A stretch of 64,000 nucleotides of DNA from Artocarpus heterophyllus. Its lineage: Eukaryota; Streptophyta; Magnoliopsida; Rosales; Moraceae. The notes beneath the pieces were generated by a model, which saw nothing but the letters and a program-made list of their open reading frames with translations, was not told the DNA's origin and made no database searches. The position numbers were made by a program, and so were the translations under genes. How positions within the stretch are numbered: the stretch's first letter is position 1; each line of letters opens with the position of its first letter. The DNA lies in assembly GCA_025403435.1 (NCBI GenBank), contig CM046353.1, positions 15,486,836 through 15,550,835 of the forward strand, read 5' to 3'. This document shows positions 25,274 through 36,900 of this stretch, one piece after another.

Positions 25274-27446
25274 TGTAGCGCCCCAAAATTTATTGAATGT
25301 TATTGTAATGTAAAATGATGAATTAGTGTGCCATAATTAATGTTTCAACGTTAATTTGATCATTTGGATAAATTTTGAAGTTTAGGTTGTTTTGTTAATT
25401 TAATGAATTCTAATGATTTCTTATTATTTTAAAATGTTATTTCGAGTTTTTAAACACAACAATTTGTAAAATGTTAAAAATATTTCGTTTTACAAAACCG
25501 TGGGCGGCACATAGTTTTCGTACAATAAAACCGCCCACCATTTTTCTCTATTTATTCTCTCGCTCACTCTCTTCCTCTCATTCTCTCTGTTCTCTCTCTC
25601 TCTCTAGAGTGTGATCCCTCTCTCACTCTCTCTCTCGGTTTCTCTCATTCTCTCTCATTTCTCTCTCAATTTTTGAATCAAAATTTGAATCCAAGCTTCG
25701 GGTTAGAAAGAAGGAAGCTCAGGGATGTGATTTCGCAACCAAGAACGTGGATTTAAAGCTTCGGTTCGAAATTAGTTTTGAAATTTCTAAACTTTTTCTA
25801 AATTTTCAATTTTTGTACATTTTTGAAATCTAAGTTTGTTTGAGCTTAGAAAACCCTTGATTTGAGTTAAAGGAACTTAGAACACCTCGAATCTAAGTTT
25901 GGATTGAAGAAAAAGGGATTAGATTCAAGATTGTTCATTTTTCCTCATTTTCTCCCATTTTTAGATTTGTGGGATTTTTGTGTTTAAATCTTATTTAAAT
26001 GGGTTCAAAAGTGTTCTATTATGTTTTTCTATCATCTATGATTGTTTTCTATGTCTAGGATTTGAGAAAAACAGGTTAAAATCAAGATTTGAATTTTGTG
26101 AAACCTAAAACCCGTGGCTAGGAATTCTAGGTTTTTCTAGTTTGGCAGGCGGGATTCAAAGGATCGGTAGGCCGGACTCATCCGTTCGGCAGGCCGAACC
26201 TGGAAAATGTCCGGTCGACCAGACTTGATTTCCAACAGTTCGGCCGGCCAAAGCAGGGCGTCCGGCAAGGTGGCAGGGCATGGGAAAATTTTGTGATTTT
26301 TCACCGATTTTCACTATTTTGAACCCCGATCAAAATTTCAACCTTGTAAAATGATTTTAAAGATACAAATGGCACACTAGGACATCATGAAATGGTTTAG
26401 TAATATAGAATGTCTCAAACTAGATATTGATCGACTTAGTGTGTATCTAGGATCGTTTGTGGTTCCGCAGAGCTAACGTATAGCGGAACGGGATTATGGT
26501 GTGGGGCACCGACACGAGTATCGAGGTAGGACTTCTATCCTATCTTTGGTAACCTAGTTTCAAAATGATTTGGCTTTGAAAAGGGTTTCTATAAAAATGT
26601 TTTCAACGGTTGATTGAAAATGAAACTTATCGGTTGTATTTTTGTAAACCATGAACTGAGATGAACTTCATAATGAATGATAATGAAAACATATGGTAAA
26701 TGGGTTTTGAATAATGTTAGAAATGAATATAAGGGCATGATGCCATATCAGAGATCGGGTCATGTAGTGATCGACCTTGGGGGTAGATCCCGAAACCCAG
26801 CTGGGCCACTACGGTGGTGATATTCATGTGGTTTGCCTAGGAAAAGAAAATTATATATTTCTGGTCAACCGAATAAACTACTTTGGTAAGAATGATTTTA
26901 TTTAAATTTATTTATTTATTCAAGGTTTCTTTTAAATAATTTCCTAAATAGTGAGATTTTTCTTTAAATTAAATGATTTATTAAAATATAGTCCTACTGA
27001 GCCTTTCGCTCACATTTTCTTTGTTGTTTTTAAATTGGCCCCCCCCCCTAGGTGGATTCCCATTTAGGTTCAGAGATGACTCAACGGACAGAACTCAGGA
27101 GCAGTAGGAGAACTAGTATATTATTTGTATTAATTGAACAAGGCATGTAATGTTTTTAATTTTCTTTATGCTTAGACTATGGTTGTATTATTATATTGTC
27201 AGTACTATGTGTGTGCACAAGCTGTGGGTCAGTGGGACTCATACTCGTGGTTCTTTATTATTTTATTATTCGCTTAATGATTTCACCTGCTTAATGTTTA
27301 TGAAATTCTTTTATAAAATGTTGTTTTTAAACTTTCACATTTTTATTATTTAATTTAACCCCTAAAATTCTTGATTTTAATTAAATTCCTCTTTTAATTA
27401 ATTTAAATAATTTGCCACGTCACCTCCTGTACTCCTGGACATGACA
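25274..27446 (+). repeat. G2 3' LTR
   Basis: Second copy of 18364-20536. It begins TGTAGCGCCCC and ends ACATGACA. It differs by scattered substitutions and by loss of part of the motif cluster (26140-26268). Confidence 0.92.
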
Positions 27447-27451
27447 CGCTT

Positions 27452-27835
27452 TTTTCAAAAACCATCACGAAACATAGTCTTCCACAACGGTTTTTTCAAA
27501 AACCGTCGTGGAATGCTTATCATAACATAAAAATGTTGTGAAAAACAATAGCTTTTTCCACGATAGTTTTTGCAAAAACTACTGTGGAAAGCTTATCACA
27601 ACATTTTTTACACTGTGATAGCTTCCACGATGGTTTTTTTAAAAGCCATCGTGGAAAGTCTTCCACAACAGTTATGTAAAAACTGTCGTGGAAAGCTTAT
27701 CACAGCATTTTTTCTATGATAGGCTTCCACAACGGTTTTTGCAAAAGCCATCATGGAAGGCTTTCCATAGCATTAATTTTGTTGTGAAATATTACAACAT
27801 TCCATGACAGTTTCTACAAAAACCATCGTGGAAGC
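27452..27835. repeat. CACTA internal hairpin array upstream of the second gene
   Basis: About seven imperfect inverted repeats, for example CCACAACGGTTTTTTC / AAAAACCGTCGTGG (27482-27512) and CCACGATGGTTT / AAAGCCATCGTGG (27627-27657). The motif is that of both element ends, but here it sits between the two genes, just upstream of a CT-rich leader (27890-27970). G2 inserted into its first unit. Confidence 0.85.
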
Positions 27836-28003
27836 ATCATTTTCTCCTTTAAATTTTTGAAATTCTTGCCTACCTCCCATTTTGAGTAAGTGCCCTCTCT
27901 CTCCAAAATTCCTTATTGTCTCTCTAAAGTCCCTCTTTCTCTCTCTCTAAAATCCTTAGCTCTCTCTGTCGCCATCACCTCCACCTTCGTCGCCTCTGCC
28001 GCC

Positions 28004-28021
28004 ATGGCCTACTCGCTGCTA
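28004..28021 (+). CDS. Candidate first exon of CACTA gene 2 (weak)
   Basis: ATG in the strong context GCCGCCATGG, six codons (MAYSLL), then a GTAAGC donor. It follows a CT-rich leader downstream of the hairpin array and precedes a C-rich and then an AT-rich stretch that would be the intron before the exon at 33242. A protein-level match is impossible at this length, so this is a gene-model guess. Confidence 0.3.
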
Positions 28022-28079
28022 GTAAGCTCCCCCTCCTTCTCTCTCCTCTTCCCCCTCCCTCTCTCTCTCCCCTAGCCCT

Positions 28080-28225
28080 CGCTGTCCCAGCCCCCCACCC
28101 CACCCAACCCCCTCACCCCCACCCCACCGCGACCCCCACACCTGCCCCCTCACCCCACCCACCACCCCCTAACCACTGCCCCCACCCACCCCCTTTCCCC
28201 CTCGCCCCTCTCCCTCACCCACCCC
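28080..28225. repeat. C-rich low-complexity tract, left part
   Basis: Runs of CCCC and CACCC with almost no G. It continues at 32071 beyond C2, so C2 inserted inside a single C-rich tract of about 500 bp. The opposite strand is G-rich. Open frames here are composition artefacts. Confidence 0.9.
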
Positions 28226-28230
28226 CTACC

Positions 28231-28616
28231 TGTTAGACATGTATGCTCTAAGGAGTAAAAATGTAATACGTTTTTGGAGACATTTTTATCAATAAAGAAT
28301 TTATTCATTTATATATACCAAATATTGTCCTCTTTACGTTCATATTTGTTGAATGTATGATAAGCAAACAGTAGTCTGAGACTGTCAGTCTAAACCTTAA
28401 GAGTTGGGCATATGATGGGATGATTATGTGGTAGACACGACTCTTAAGGTGATGGTCTAAAATATATGATCCGTAATCGAGGGAATAAAGTTGGGCGCTT
28501 TATTCATGTAAAGATTGTTATGTTGTCTATATCCCTTTTGGGAGATGGTTTGTCTTGGCCATCGGAGTTGGACTCCGTGAATAGAAACATTGGCGCGTTG
28601 TCATAGGTGACGATGT
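28231..28616 (+). repeat. C2 5' LTR, truncated
   Basis: It matches 30033-30418, beginning TGTTAGACATG. Identity stops after GACGATGT, where the sequence passes into the reverse transcriptase coding frame. Confidence 0.9.
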
Positions 28617-30018
28617 AAAGGTCGAAACCTTTAAGGCTAGACTGGTAGCTAAGGGTTATACGCAAAAGGAAGGAATCGATTATGAGGAAACCTTTTCGCC
28701 TGTAGCCATGCTTAAGTCCATCCGAATTCTCTTGTCCATAGCTGCCGCTCTCGACTACGAGATTTGGCAGATGGATGTCAAGACGGCTTTTCTGAATGGC
28801 TATCTTGATGAGTCCATTTATATGGAACAACCAGACGGGTTCAAGGTCACGGGTCAAGAGGGTAAGGTTTGTAAGCTGCTAAAGTCAATTTATGGACTTA
28901 AGCAGGCTTCTCGTTCTTGGAACATAAGATTTGATCAAGTGATCAAGACTTATGGGTTCTCACAAAATGTGGATGAACCATGTGTTTACAAACACATTAA
29001 GAATGGGAAGGTGGTTTTTCTACTACTCTATGTAGATGACATTCTGCTAATTGGCAATGACGTTGGGGCATTGTCATCGGTCAAATTATGGTTGACCAAG
29101 CAGTTTGACATGAAGGACTTAGGTGAGGCTAATTTTGTTCTCGGTATCCAGATCTTTCAGGATAGGAAGAACAAAATGATAGCTTTGTCACAGGCCGGCT
29201 ACATAGATAAAATTCTCAGGAGGTTTGCAATGCAGGATTCCAAGAAAGGTGGGCAACCATCTAGGTCTGGAATTACTCTTTCTAAGAAAGACTCTCCAAA
29301 GTCTTATGAAGAAAGAGAATACATGAAGAAGGTGCCTTATGCTTCGGCAGTGGGTAGTCTCATGTATGCCATGCTTTGCACTCGACCAGATATTAGCTAT
29401 GCGGTCGGGATAGTGAGTCGATTTCAGGCAGATCCAGGACCGAACCATTGGGTTGCGGTAAAGCATATTTTCAAGTACCTGAGAAGGACTCGAGGGTATA
29501 TGCTTGTGTATTCGGGTGAGGATTTAACTCCTCTAGGATACACTGATTCGGATTTTCAATCCTGCCTGGATTCTAGGAAATCGACATCGGGGTTTGTGTT
29601 TACTCTGGGTGGCGGTGCCATCAGTTGGAGAAGTGCGAAGCAAGATTGCACTTCGGATTCAACGATGGAGGCCGAGTATGTGGCGGCTAGTGATGCTTTG
29701 AAAGAAGCAGTGTGGCTCCGCAAGTTCCTTGGGGATCTTGAGGTAGTTCCTGGTATGGATAAAGCGGTATCACTGTACTGTGATAACAGTGCGGCGGTAG
29801 CTAATGCTAAGGAACCAAGATTTCACAAGAAGAGTAAGCATATTGATCGGAAGTATCATGTGATAAAGGACTTCGTTGAGAGCGGGCATGTCACGGTATG
29901 CAAGATCGCGTCAGAGGACAATTTAGCTGATCCATTCACGAAGACACTTTCGGGGAGAGTCTTCGAAAGGCATGTGGAAGCTATGGGGATGCGAAATTTG
30001 CAGTATTTACTCACTTAG
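28615..30018 (+). pseudogene. C2 pol remnant: reverse transcriptase and RNase H, open frame
   Basis: The frame is open for 467 codons plus stop, starting at the deletion joint with [17 protein letters not shown]. Reverse transcriptase motifs: [36 protein letters not shown], and the active site [13 protein letters not shown] near 29030. The connection holds [20 protein letters not shown]. RNase H has [37 protein letters not shown] and [12 protein letters not shown], then the typical end [13 protein letters not shown]. Gag, protease and integrase are gone, so it is not a complete polyprotein, but no stop or frameshift is present. The longest stretch with an ATG starts at 28708. Whether any protein is made is unknown; the 5' LTR piece lacks the TATA box seen in the 3' LTR. 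Confidence 0.92.
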
Positions 30019-30020
30019 TG

Positions 30021-30032
30021 CAAGTGGGAGAT
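30021..30032 (+). other. C2 polypurine tract
   Basis: CAAGTGGGAGAT, directly upstream of the 3' LTR start TGTTAGACATG; the usual plant copia arrangement. Confidence 0.8.
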
Positions 30033-31462
30033 TGTTAGACATGTATGCTCTAAGGAGTAAAAATGTAATACGTTTTTGGAGACATTTTTATCAATAAAGA
30101 ATTTATTCATTTATATATAACAAATATTGTCCTCTTTACGTTCATATTTGTTGAATGTATGATAAGCAAACAGTAGTCTGAGACTGTCAGTCTAAACCTT
30201 AAGAGTTGGGCATATGATGGGATGATTATGCGGTAGACACGACTCTTAAGGTGATGGTCTAAAATATATGATCCGTAATCGAGGGAATAAAGTTGGGCGC
30301 TTTATTCATGTAAAGATTGTTATGTTGTCTATATCCCTTTTGGGAGATGGTTTGTCTTGGCCATCGGAGTTGGACTCCGTGAATAGAAACATTGGCGCGT
30401 TGTCATAGGTGACGATGTGTTGGATCGGGACATAAAGTGAATTGATTTGGATTAATAATTCTGTCTTGGCAAATCGATTCACTTTAGACAATCATTTGTA
30501 TTGTATCTTAATCCTGAGATGAATAATGGGCCCGTTGTCTCGACTTGTGTCTTTTGATGTACCAATGGGTGACTCCCACATCTCTATAGTGGCATGCATG
30601 CCGGTACGTTGGAGGCATGACTCTTGGTAGCGTAGACTTGTTATTCATAGATATGGAATCCATAGCTCCTCTTTAGGAGTAATGATATCCTCTTATATGC
30701 GTTGTCCTGTAATTGAAAAACTGGAGCGCTCAACCATTTGGATACATAGGTGTAACCGAATGGTATACTATCTTTGGATGGTAAGTTTTCTAATGGTGAG
30801 ACAATGGAACGTAAGATAAAAATAATCGGGAAGGTAAGACAGAACTTGTCCTTAAGCCGGTTATGGATGATCATATGGGGATGCGATACACTATGATATG
30901 TCATGGAGACTTAGCTACACGAGCTTCGTAATTCTATAAAGTTTGAGAGTGCAGCTCCAAGCTTTTAGTGGAGTAGCGTTGGAGTTGATAATTGTGAAAT
31001 GTATATCTGGGATATTGGGTTTCATAATTATCATGAGCTTGAACTTTATAGGTCCATTTTGGTCCCCTTTGCTAGCTCACAAAATCCTGTAACGACACGG
31101 CGTGCTTTTCCAATAATTGGTGACTTATGTCGGATTTATCAGATTGGTTTAAAATTTATAAGAATCAAATAATTCATGTCTGTTTATCGGTTGAATTAAT
31201 TATGTAAGAAATTAGTTCAAGATGAACTTGTTGAATTATGGCGTTCGGATAATTCTTGTCTATTTATCGGTTGTTTTAATTTTGGACAATTAGAACAAGA
31301 TAAACTTGTAGAATTATTGTGAATTGATTTATTTTCTTAGAGATTATCTTGATAAAGTTTGTTTTGATCAGATATCTTTTCTATTGGGCTATTTGAATCA
31401 AAACTGAGACTTTATCCTTTAGAATCTGGGGTGGAAAATAAAAGATTCGCGGAGATTTTTTC

Positions 31463-31550
31463 TCGGCAGTTCGGCCTGCCTATCAGAAAGTTCGGCCTGC
31501 CGAACTGGCTAGTTCGGCCTGCCTATCACACAGTTCGGCATGCTGACCGC
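31463..31550 (+). repeat. TTCGGCCTGCCGAA-type motif cluster in C2 LTR
   Basis: Four copies of GTTCGGCCTGCC or GTTCGGCATGC at about 20-25 bp spacing, one of them the full inverted repeat TTCGGCCTGCCGAA. This is the reverse complement of the motif in T1 and G2, although C2 is a copia element. Confidence 0.8.
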
Positions 31551-31665
31551 GACAGTTAAGATTACGCGTTTTTCACGCGTATCTTATCAGATATTGATCC
31601 GAACTTGATTCTGTTTCGATTTTTGAGACCTAATCTGATATGGACTGACCCCAAGGACCAATAGG

Positions 31666-31673
31666 TATAAAAA
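31666..31673 (+). promoter_or_regulatory. C2 LTR TATA box
   Basis: GGTATAAAAAGG, a strong TATA box placed about 400 bp before the LTR end, about 115 bp after the motif cluster. Transcription would start about 30 bp downstream. Confidence 0.6.
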
Positions 31674-32070
31674 GGGAGTGAGTCTAATGATTTACTAAGA
31701 TCAATTTGAGAGATTAAGAGTGATACTCTTCTAGTGAGCATCTGAAAACTCCCTGAGAGCTTTTGTTCACAAATCACGAACACTAGCTTTGGGTTCTCTC
31801 TATTGGTTGGAAGGAGAGTCACCGGTGGAAGAGCTGTACGTGTGAGCCCACACTCACTCCGGTTGTGGATAGAGAATAGCAAAGAAGACCAGTTGGTTGA
31901 GGCTCTTCTGGAACGTTACTTCTCTACACAGGTCGCGGAGGTTCTTCGGCACACTGAGGTTAGTAAGATCTGTTTAATTTATACATATAACATGTCAAAC
32001 TTGTGTTTTGGAAAATACTCTGATGAAAAAATTTTAAAATTCCGCTGCGCACTTTGTTTCCAACAATACC

Positions 32071-32430
32071 CCCTCCCCCCTCACCCTTCGCGCCTCACCC
32101 CCTCACCCCTCACCCTCACCCACGGCCCCCACCTAGCCCCCTCCCCCTCGCCCCTCGCCCCTCACCCTAGCCCCCCCAACCCCTACCCGCCCCTCTCCCC
32201 CTCGTCCCCACCCACCTCGCCCCATGCCCCTCCCCCTCACTCCCACCCACGGCCCCCACCTACCCCCCACCCCCTTCGCCCCTCGCGGTAGCCCCCCCAC
32301 CCACCCCCCTCGCCCCTAACCCCTCCCTCCTCGCCCCCACCCACCCCCCACTAGCCCCCTCGTCCCTACCCATGGCCCCCACCCACCCCCTCGCCCCTGA
32401 CCCACGACCTCCCCTTGGCCCTAATCCCTC
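32071..32430. repeat. C-rich low-complexity tract, right part
   Basis: Continuation of 28080-28225: irregular CCCCCTC, CACCC and CCCCAC units with very few A or G. A long proline-rich frame across it is a composition artefact. Confidence 0.9.
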
Positions 32431-33200
32431 ACATGTGTAATATGTGAAATTATGTAATTGAAATTATGTGTAATATGTGAAATTATGTGAATATGTGTAA
32501 TTTGTAAAATTATATATGTAATTGAAATTGTAAATTTGTGAATATATGTAATATGTGAAATTATATGAATATGTGAAAATGTGTAGTTGAAATTGTAAAC
32601 TTGTGAATATGTGAAGATTTGAATACGTGAAATTATGTCAATATATGAAATTGGGAACTTGAAATTGTAAACTTGTGAATATGTGAAGATTTGAATACGT
32701 GAAATTATGTCAATATATGAAATTGGGAACTTGAAATTGTAAACTTGTGAATATGTGAAGATGTGAATTTGTGCAATTATGTGAATATGTGAATATGTGT
32801 AATATGTGAAATTGTGTAATTGAAATTATAAACTTGTAATATGTGTAATATGTGAGGTTATGTAAATATGTGTAATATGTGAAATTATGTGAATATGTGT
32901 AATTTGTAAAATTATATATGTAATTGCAATTGTAAATTTGTGAATATGTGTAATATGTGAAATTGTGTAATTGAAACTATAAAGTTGTAATATGTGCAAT
33001 ATGTGAGGTTATGTAAATATGTGTCATTTGTGAAATTATGTGAATATGTGTAATTTGTGAAATTATATATCTAATTGAAATTGTAAATTTGTGAATATCT
33101 ATAATATGTGAAATTATATGAATATGTGGATTGTGTAATTGAAAATGTGTGAAGTGGAATATGTGAAGATGTGAATATGTGTAATATGTGATTTAATATT
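32431..33200. repeat. AT-rich minisatellite
   Basis: Degenerate tandem repeats of GTGAATATGTGTAATATG / GTGAAATTATG units. At 32590-32745 there is a cleaner 72-bp tandem repeat with copies starting at 32590, 32662 and 32734. It would lie in the intron of CACTA gene 2. Confidence 0.9.
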
Positions 33201-33241
33201 ATTATGTATGTGTTAGTTTCTGCTTTCTTTGGACGGGTACA

Positions 33242-33913
33242 ATGTCTCGCGAGATCAATAGTGACTAGTATGAAGACTGCACTCCATCTTCATCATAATA
33301 TAGCAAGAGAAACCAACACAGTAAGCCACAAAGGCAAACCGAATTTGATCCAAAAGTAGACTTTGAGCATAGGGCTACATTAATGAAAAAAAATCATCAG
33401 ATGAGAAAGAAAAGTTTAAGAATTGAAGTGACTTTTGATTCAAAAGGCCAACCGAAAGACGCACCCAGCCATGAATTAAGCAGTTGGATCAGAGTCCTCA
33501 GTGGAGAGCACATTCTGATATGGACAAAAGATTAGAGGTCTAAGGATTTGGATAAAGTAAAAGATGTGATTTGGAGAGAGATATACGAAGCTTTCATAGT
33601 CGAGGATTGGTATGGGAAAAGGGCTTTGAAGGTTTATGGTAAATTAGCAAAGGGGTTTAGATCTGACTTCTGCGTTACCTTCGTACAGCCATACCTTTCC
33701 ATTCCGGAGGAGGATGAAAATGTATATAAATGCCCTCCTACGATAGTACACTACTACCCCTCCATAAATGATGATGATTGGGAAGCTTTTGTGAGGTATC
33801 GACGTTCCACAAAATTCCAATTGCTATCATCAAATGTAAGAAAAATAAGAGAGAAAAATGAATACTACTCCATGGTTGGCCGAGTCGGATATAGAGAGCT
33901 TGAGCAATCCTTG
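33242..33913 (+). pseudogene. CACTA gene 2, Transposase_24-like exon
   Basis: One frame from ATG 33242 to a donor (TTG/GTACGT) at 33913, 224 codons with three stops (33266, a TAA near 33296, and a TAG near 33536). Recognisable: FDSKGQPKDAPSHELSSWI, DKVKDVIWREIYEAFIVED, then WEAFVRYRRSTKFQ and REKNEYYSMVGRVGYRELE. The last part follows the Transposase_24 (Ptta/En/Spm) pattern, in which a W-x2-FV-x-R segment precedes a K/R-rich helix and GY-x2-LE. In CACTA elements this second gene encodes a protein thought to act with the main transposase at the hairpin ends. The next exons are displaced by S and L insertions. Confidence 0.75.
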
Positions 33914-33928
33914 GTACGTTAATATTTT

Positions 33929-36900
33929 TGTCACAACCCGCCTTTTTGAGCTGTGATAAAACTCTTTCTTAAGTTCTTAAAGGCAAAAATTTAGGAATTT
34001 TTTTTAAAAACGGGAATAAATAATTTGCTTACATTAACTTTGGTAACTCCCAAAATACTTTCACATACTTGTATTTACATAATTAATACTTTTACTTTTA
34101 CAACATCATTCTTTTAAACATTTCATTTCAAAATAGCTTTAAACATACACAACAGAAAACATTACAGCAGCGGACTCCATACCCAATCTACACACCATCC
34201 ACCCCTCCGCCAGCTCACCATTTGAACTTATTCTGACCTTCTCGTCGGAATACCTACAGCATGAAATACTTAACAAGCTAACGCCCAGTAAGTCCCATAA
34301 ATCCCACATGGATATTCACATGAATGCATGAATCAATTATGCTTTCTTATAAACTTTCTTTATCCTCATCATTTCTTATCTTTACTAGGGCCCAATTGTT
34401 CATACCATTGCGTAATTTCATTTAGGTCTACGTAATACCGTGACCATAACATATCCTTTAAACTCCCCTTTAGTTAGGAGTCGGTACGACACTTTTCTTA
34501 ATTTTTGGTGATACATTTACCAGTCCATTTATTATGGTTGACATACCATGCATGAAGTGATAATCACATATTATCCATGAAACATAAATTCTCTTGCATA
34601 GCATAGTACACACAGGTACTTACTTTATATACTCACCGGTACACATTAATATATGCACAGGTATATAGCATAATGTACTCACAGGTACTTAACATAAAAT
34701 ATACATATAGATACCTACTTTATACATACTCAAGTATTTATGATTGTACACACAGGCACAAAATCATGGCACACACAGGTACATAACATATTATACACAC
34801 AGGTACAAAATCCTGGTACACATGCTCATTTTCATTATTGTACACACAAGTATATAACATATTATACACACAGGTATCCATTCGTATGCTCACAATTATT
34901 CATACATGACTATACCCCTAGGTATTCATATCATGGCAAACATACAGTTTACACTTAATTATATGCACAGGTATACATATACATACATTTCTTTCTAAAC
35001 CTACATTTTATACTGTAGGTGAGAAGGGTACTTACTTGTTTGAGTACCACCAAATCAACTTTGGTTCTCCTTTCTCCTAGACTCCTAGGATCCTGTTGGC
35101 CAATTTCAAAATTATTAGCCAGACTTCATTACGTTTCGTTACAAAACGTTCGTTGCTTAATTAATCGAGTTGCATAACTATATACAACTCTAAAAATCAC
35201 TATCTTTCCTTATTCTTATCTTATCCTATACCATTATCATTATCGAAAAGCGAAACTACATTTTTTCCCTTTTTGGGGTCGTTTTCAAACAATTCAGACT
35301 ACTCAAGAAAAATGACGATTTTGCCCTTGGCGGGCTAACTAACTTCCCAAGCTCGGTTTCGTTTTTCTAGCGGAAACAATCACGTTCTTATTTCAAATAA
35401 TGCCCTAATGGGTCGGGCCTCTTCATTTCCTCCCAAAACCCCTTTTTCGTAAAAATTTGCAGTTTAGCCCTTAACTAAAAATTTTGACAATTTTGCCCCC
35501 GGGCCTAAAATTTTCCAATTTAGGCCAAAATTTTCTATTTTTCATAAAGAACATTTTTACTTAAGGTACCATACCTTAAATCATTTTGAAAAATGATATT
35601 TTTGCCATTTAACACTTTTTTTCACTTTTAACAAATTCTTGAAAAATCAAAAACTCACAAACGGTTGATTTTTTTGACAAACCGTCTGCGCCATCTAATA
35701 GTTTCATCAATATCTACAACTTTTATGTTTTAAATTTTCCCAAAATCTTACTGTATAGGGGTGTTTTTGGCAATTTTTCAAATCTGTCGAGAAAGAACTT
35801 TTTATTGCAATTTAGTCCTTTGGGCGTTTTTGTAAAAATCCATTTAAACATTGCAATTCTACCCTTGCAGAAACCATTCCATGCCTTAATCAAAACATTC
35901 TCATGCCCAAATATCATTTTTGGAAAGTCTAACATCAAAATTGCAAAAATAATACTTTTTACAAAAATTACCATTTTGCACCATAAACCAAAATTTCACT
36001 ACTTCAACATGCCATACTTCACATATGCATGATACTTCATCAAATACGCACTCAAGAACCCACATAGGTTGAAAGTAACAAAAATCAAAATAAAATTTAC
36101 AAAATTTCAAAACTTTAAAACTTAAAACTTACCCAAATGGCACTTTTTGGATTTCTAGCCTTCAAAGTTCCTTTGAACTCCCTCCTAGGCTTCCTTTCCA
36201 TGCAAAAATATCATGGATTAATTTTTCCCCTTTACCCATGAAAAATCCCTTAAAAAATCATTAAAAAGTTTAGGATTTTACCTTAAAACTTGTGAAAATC
36301 CTTGGGCTTTGCTTCTAAAACTTGTTTGGGGTTATTTTTGCAAAGTTTGGGGTTGAGAAATTTTTTTGAAGGGCTGCAACTATGGCTGCCGGAGCTAGAT
36401 GATTAAGAAAGCAAAGATTTTTTTGCTAAAATCACATTAATTCCACACTTATCCAAATGGGTGACTCATGGGGTAATCAAGTGGGTTATCCTAGGTGGCA
36501 TCATGCTATTGGGCCACATTGCATGGTTGTTGGCCCAATAGAATTCAAGTAAGTGTCCACTTTGTAGAGCTAAAAATTTATAGTATGTAATTTTCCACCA
36601 CACAGTATTTTTCCTATACTGTCGTAGTCAAATCAGTGTACTTTCTATCCTTAGAAAGTATAAAAATATTGAACTTACTTTTCATTCACTTTTGGAGGCC
36701 AATGGTGACATTTTTCGTATCTGTGTTTTCATTTAGTAGTATTCTTATGCAGCTCTGGTCTCCTCTCTATCCTGGTTAGGGTTTGGACAACCTCTATGTC
36801 CTATTTACATTCTAATTATCTATTCGTTTATATCACAATTAATTGTGACATAAAATTCATTTTATGGATATTATGTATAAATCTTTGAGTCATCAAACTC

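Larger units (their letters stand above)
18364..27446 (+). mobile_element. G2: full-length Ty3/gypsy element, target duplication CGCTT
   Basis: Two LTRs of about 2.17 kb (18364-20536 and 25274-27446) bracket a primer site, gag-pol and a polypurine tract. The 5-bp repeat CGCTT lies at 18359-18363 and 27447-27451, in a CACTA hairpin repeat. The element is 9,083 bp. The first LTR base pair has changed (CATAAC in place of TGTAAC). G3 at 54733-63872 is another copy of the same family in the opposite orientation. Confidence 0.93.
28231..32065 (+). mobile_element. C2: Ty1/copia element, internally deleted, recent
   Basis: A 386-bp 5' LTR piece (28231-28616) is fused to the reverse transcriptase region, followed by RNase H, a polypurine tract and a full 3' LTR (30033-32065). 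Flanks are CTACC (28226-28230) and ATACC (32066-32070), one base from a perfect 5-bp duplication. I see about two differences in the 386 bp of paired LTR, so insertion was recent and the deletion came later. Motifs fit the Tork clade. Confidence 0.9.
30033..32065 (+). repeat. C2 3' LTR
   Basis: TGTTAGACATG to TTTCCAACA, 2,033 bp. It contains a motif cluster (31463-31550) and a TATA box (31666-31673). No gene inside. Confidence 0.9.

Noticed and set aside
32066..32291. Proline-rich open frame in the C-rich tract
   Set aside because: It follows from base composition; C runs give Pro and Ser in any frame, and the tract is split by C2.
34600..34990. Regularly repeated CACACAGGTA units, CRISPR-like at first sight
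   Set aside because: Units are irregular, spacing varies, the sequence is low complexity inside a plant solo LTR, and no such system exists in plant nuclei.
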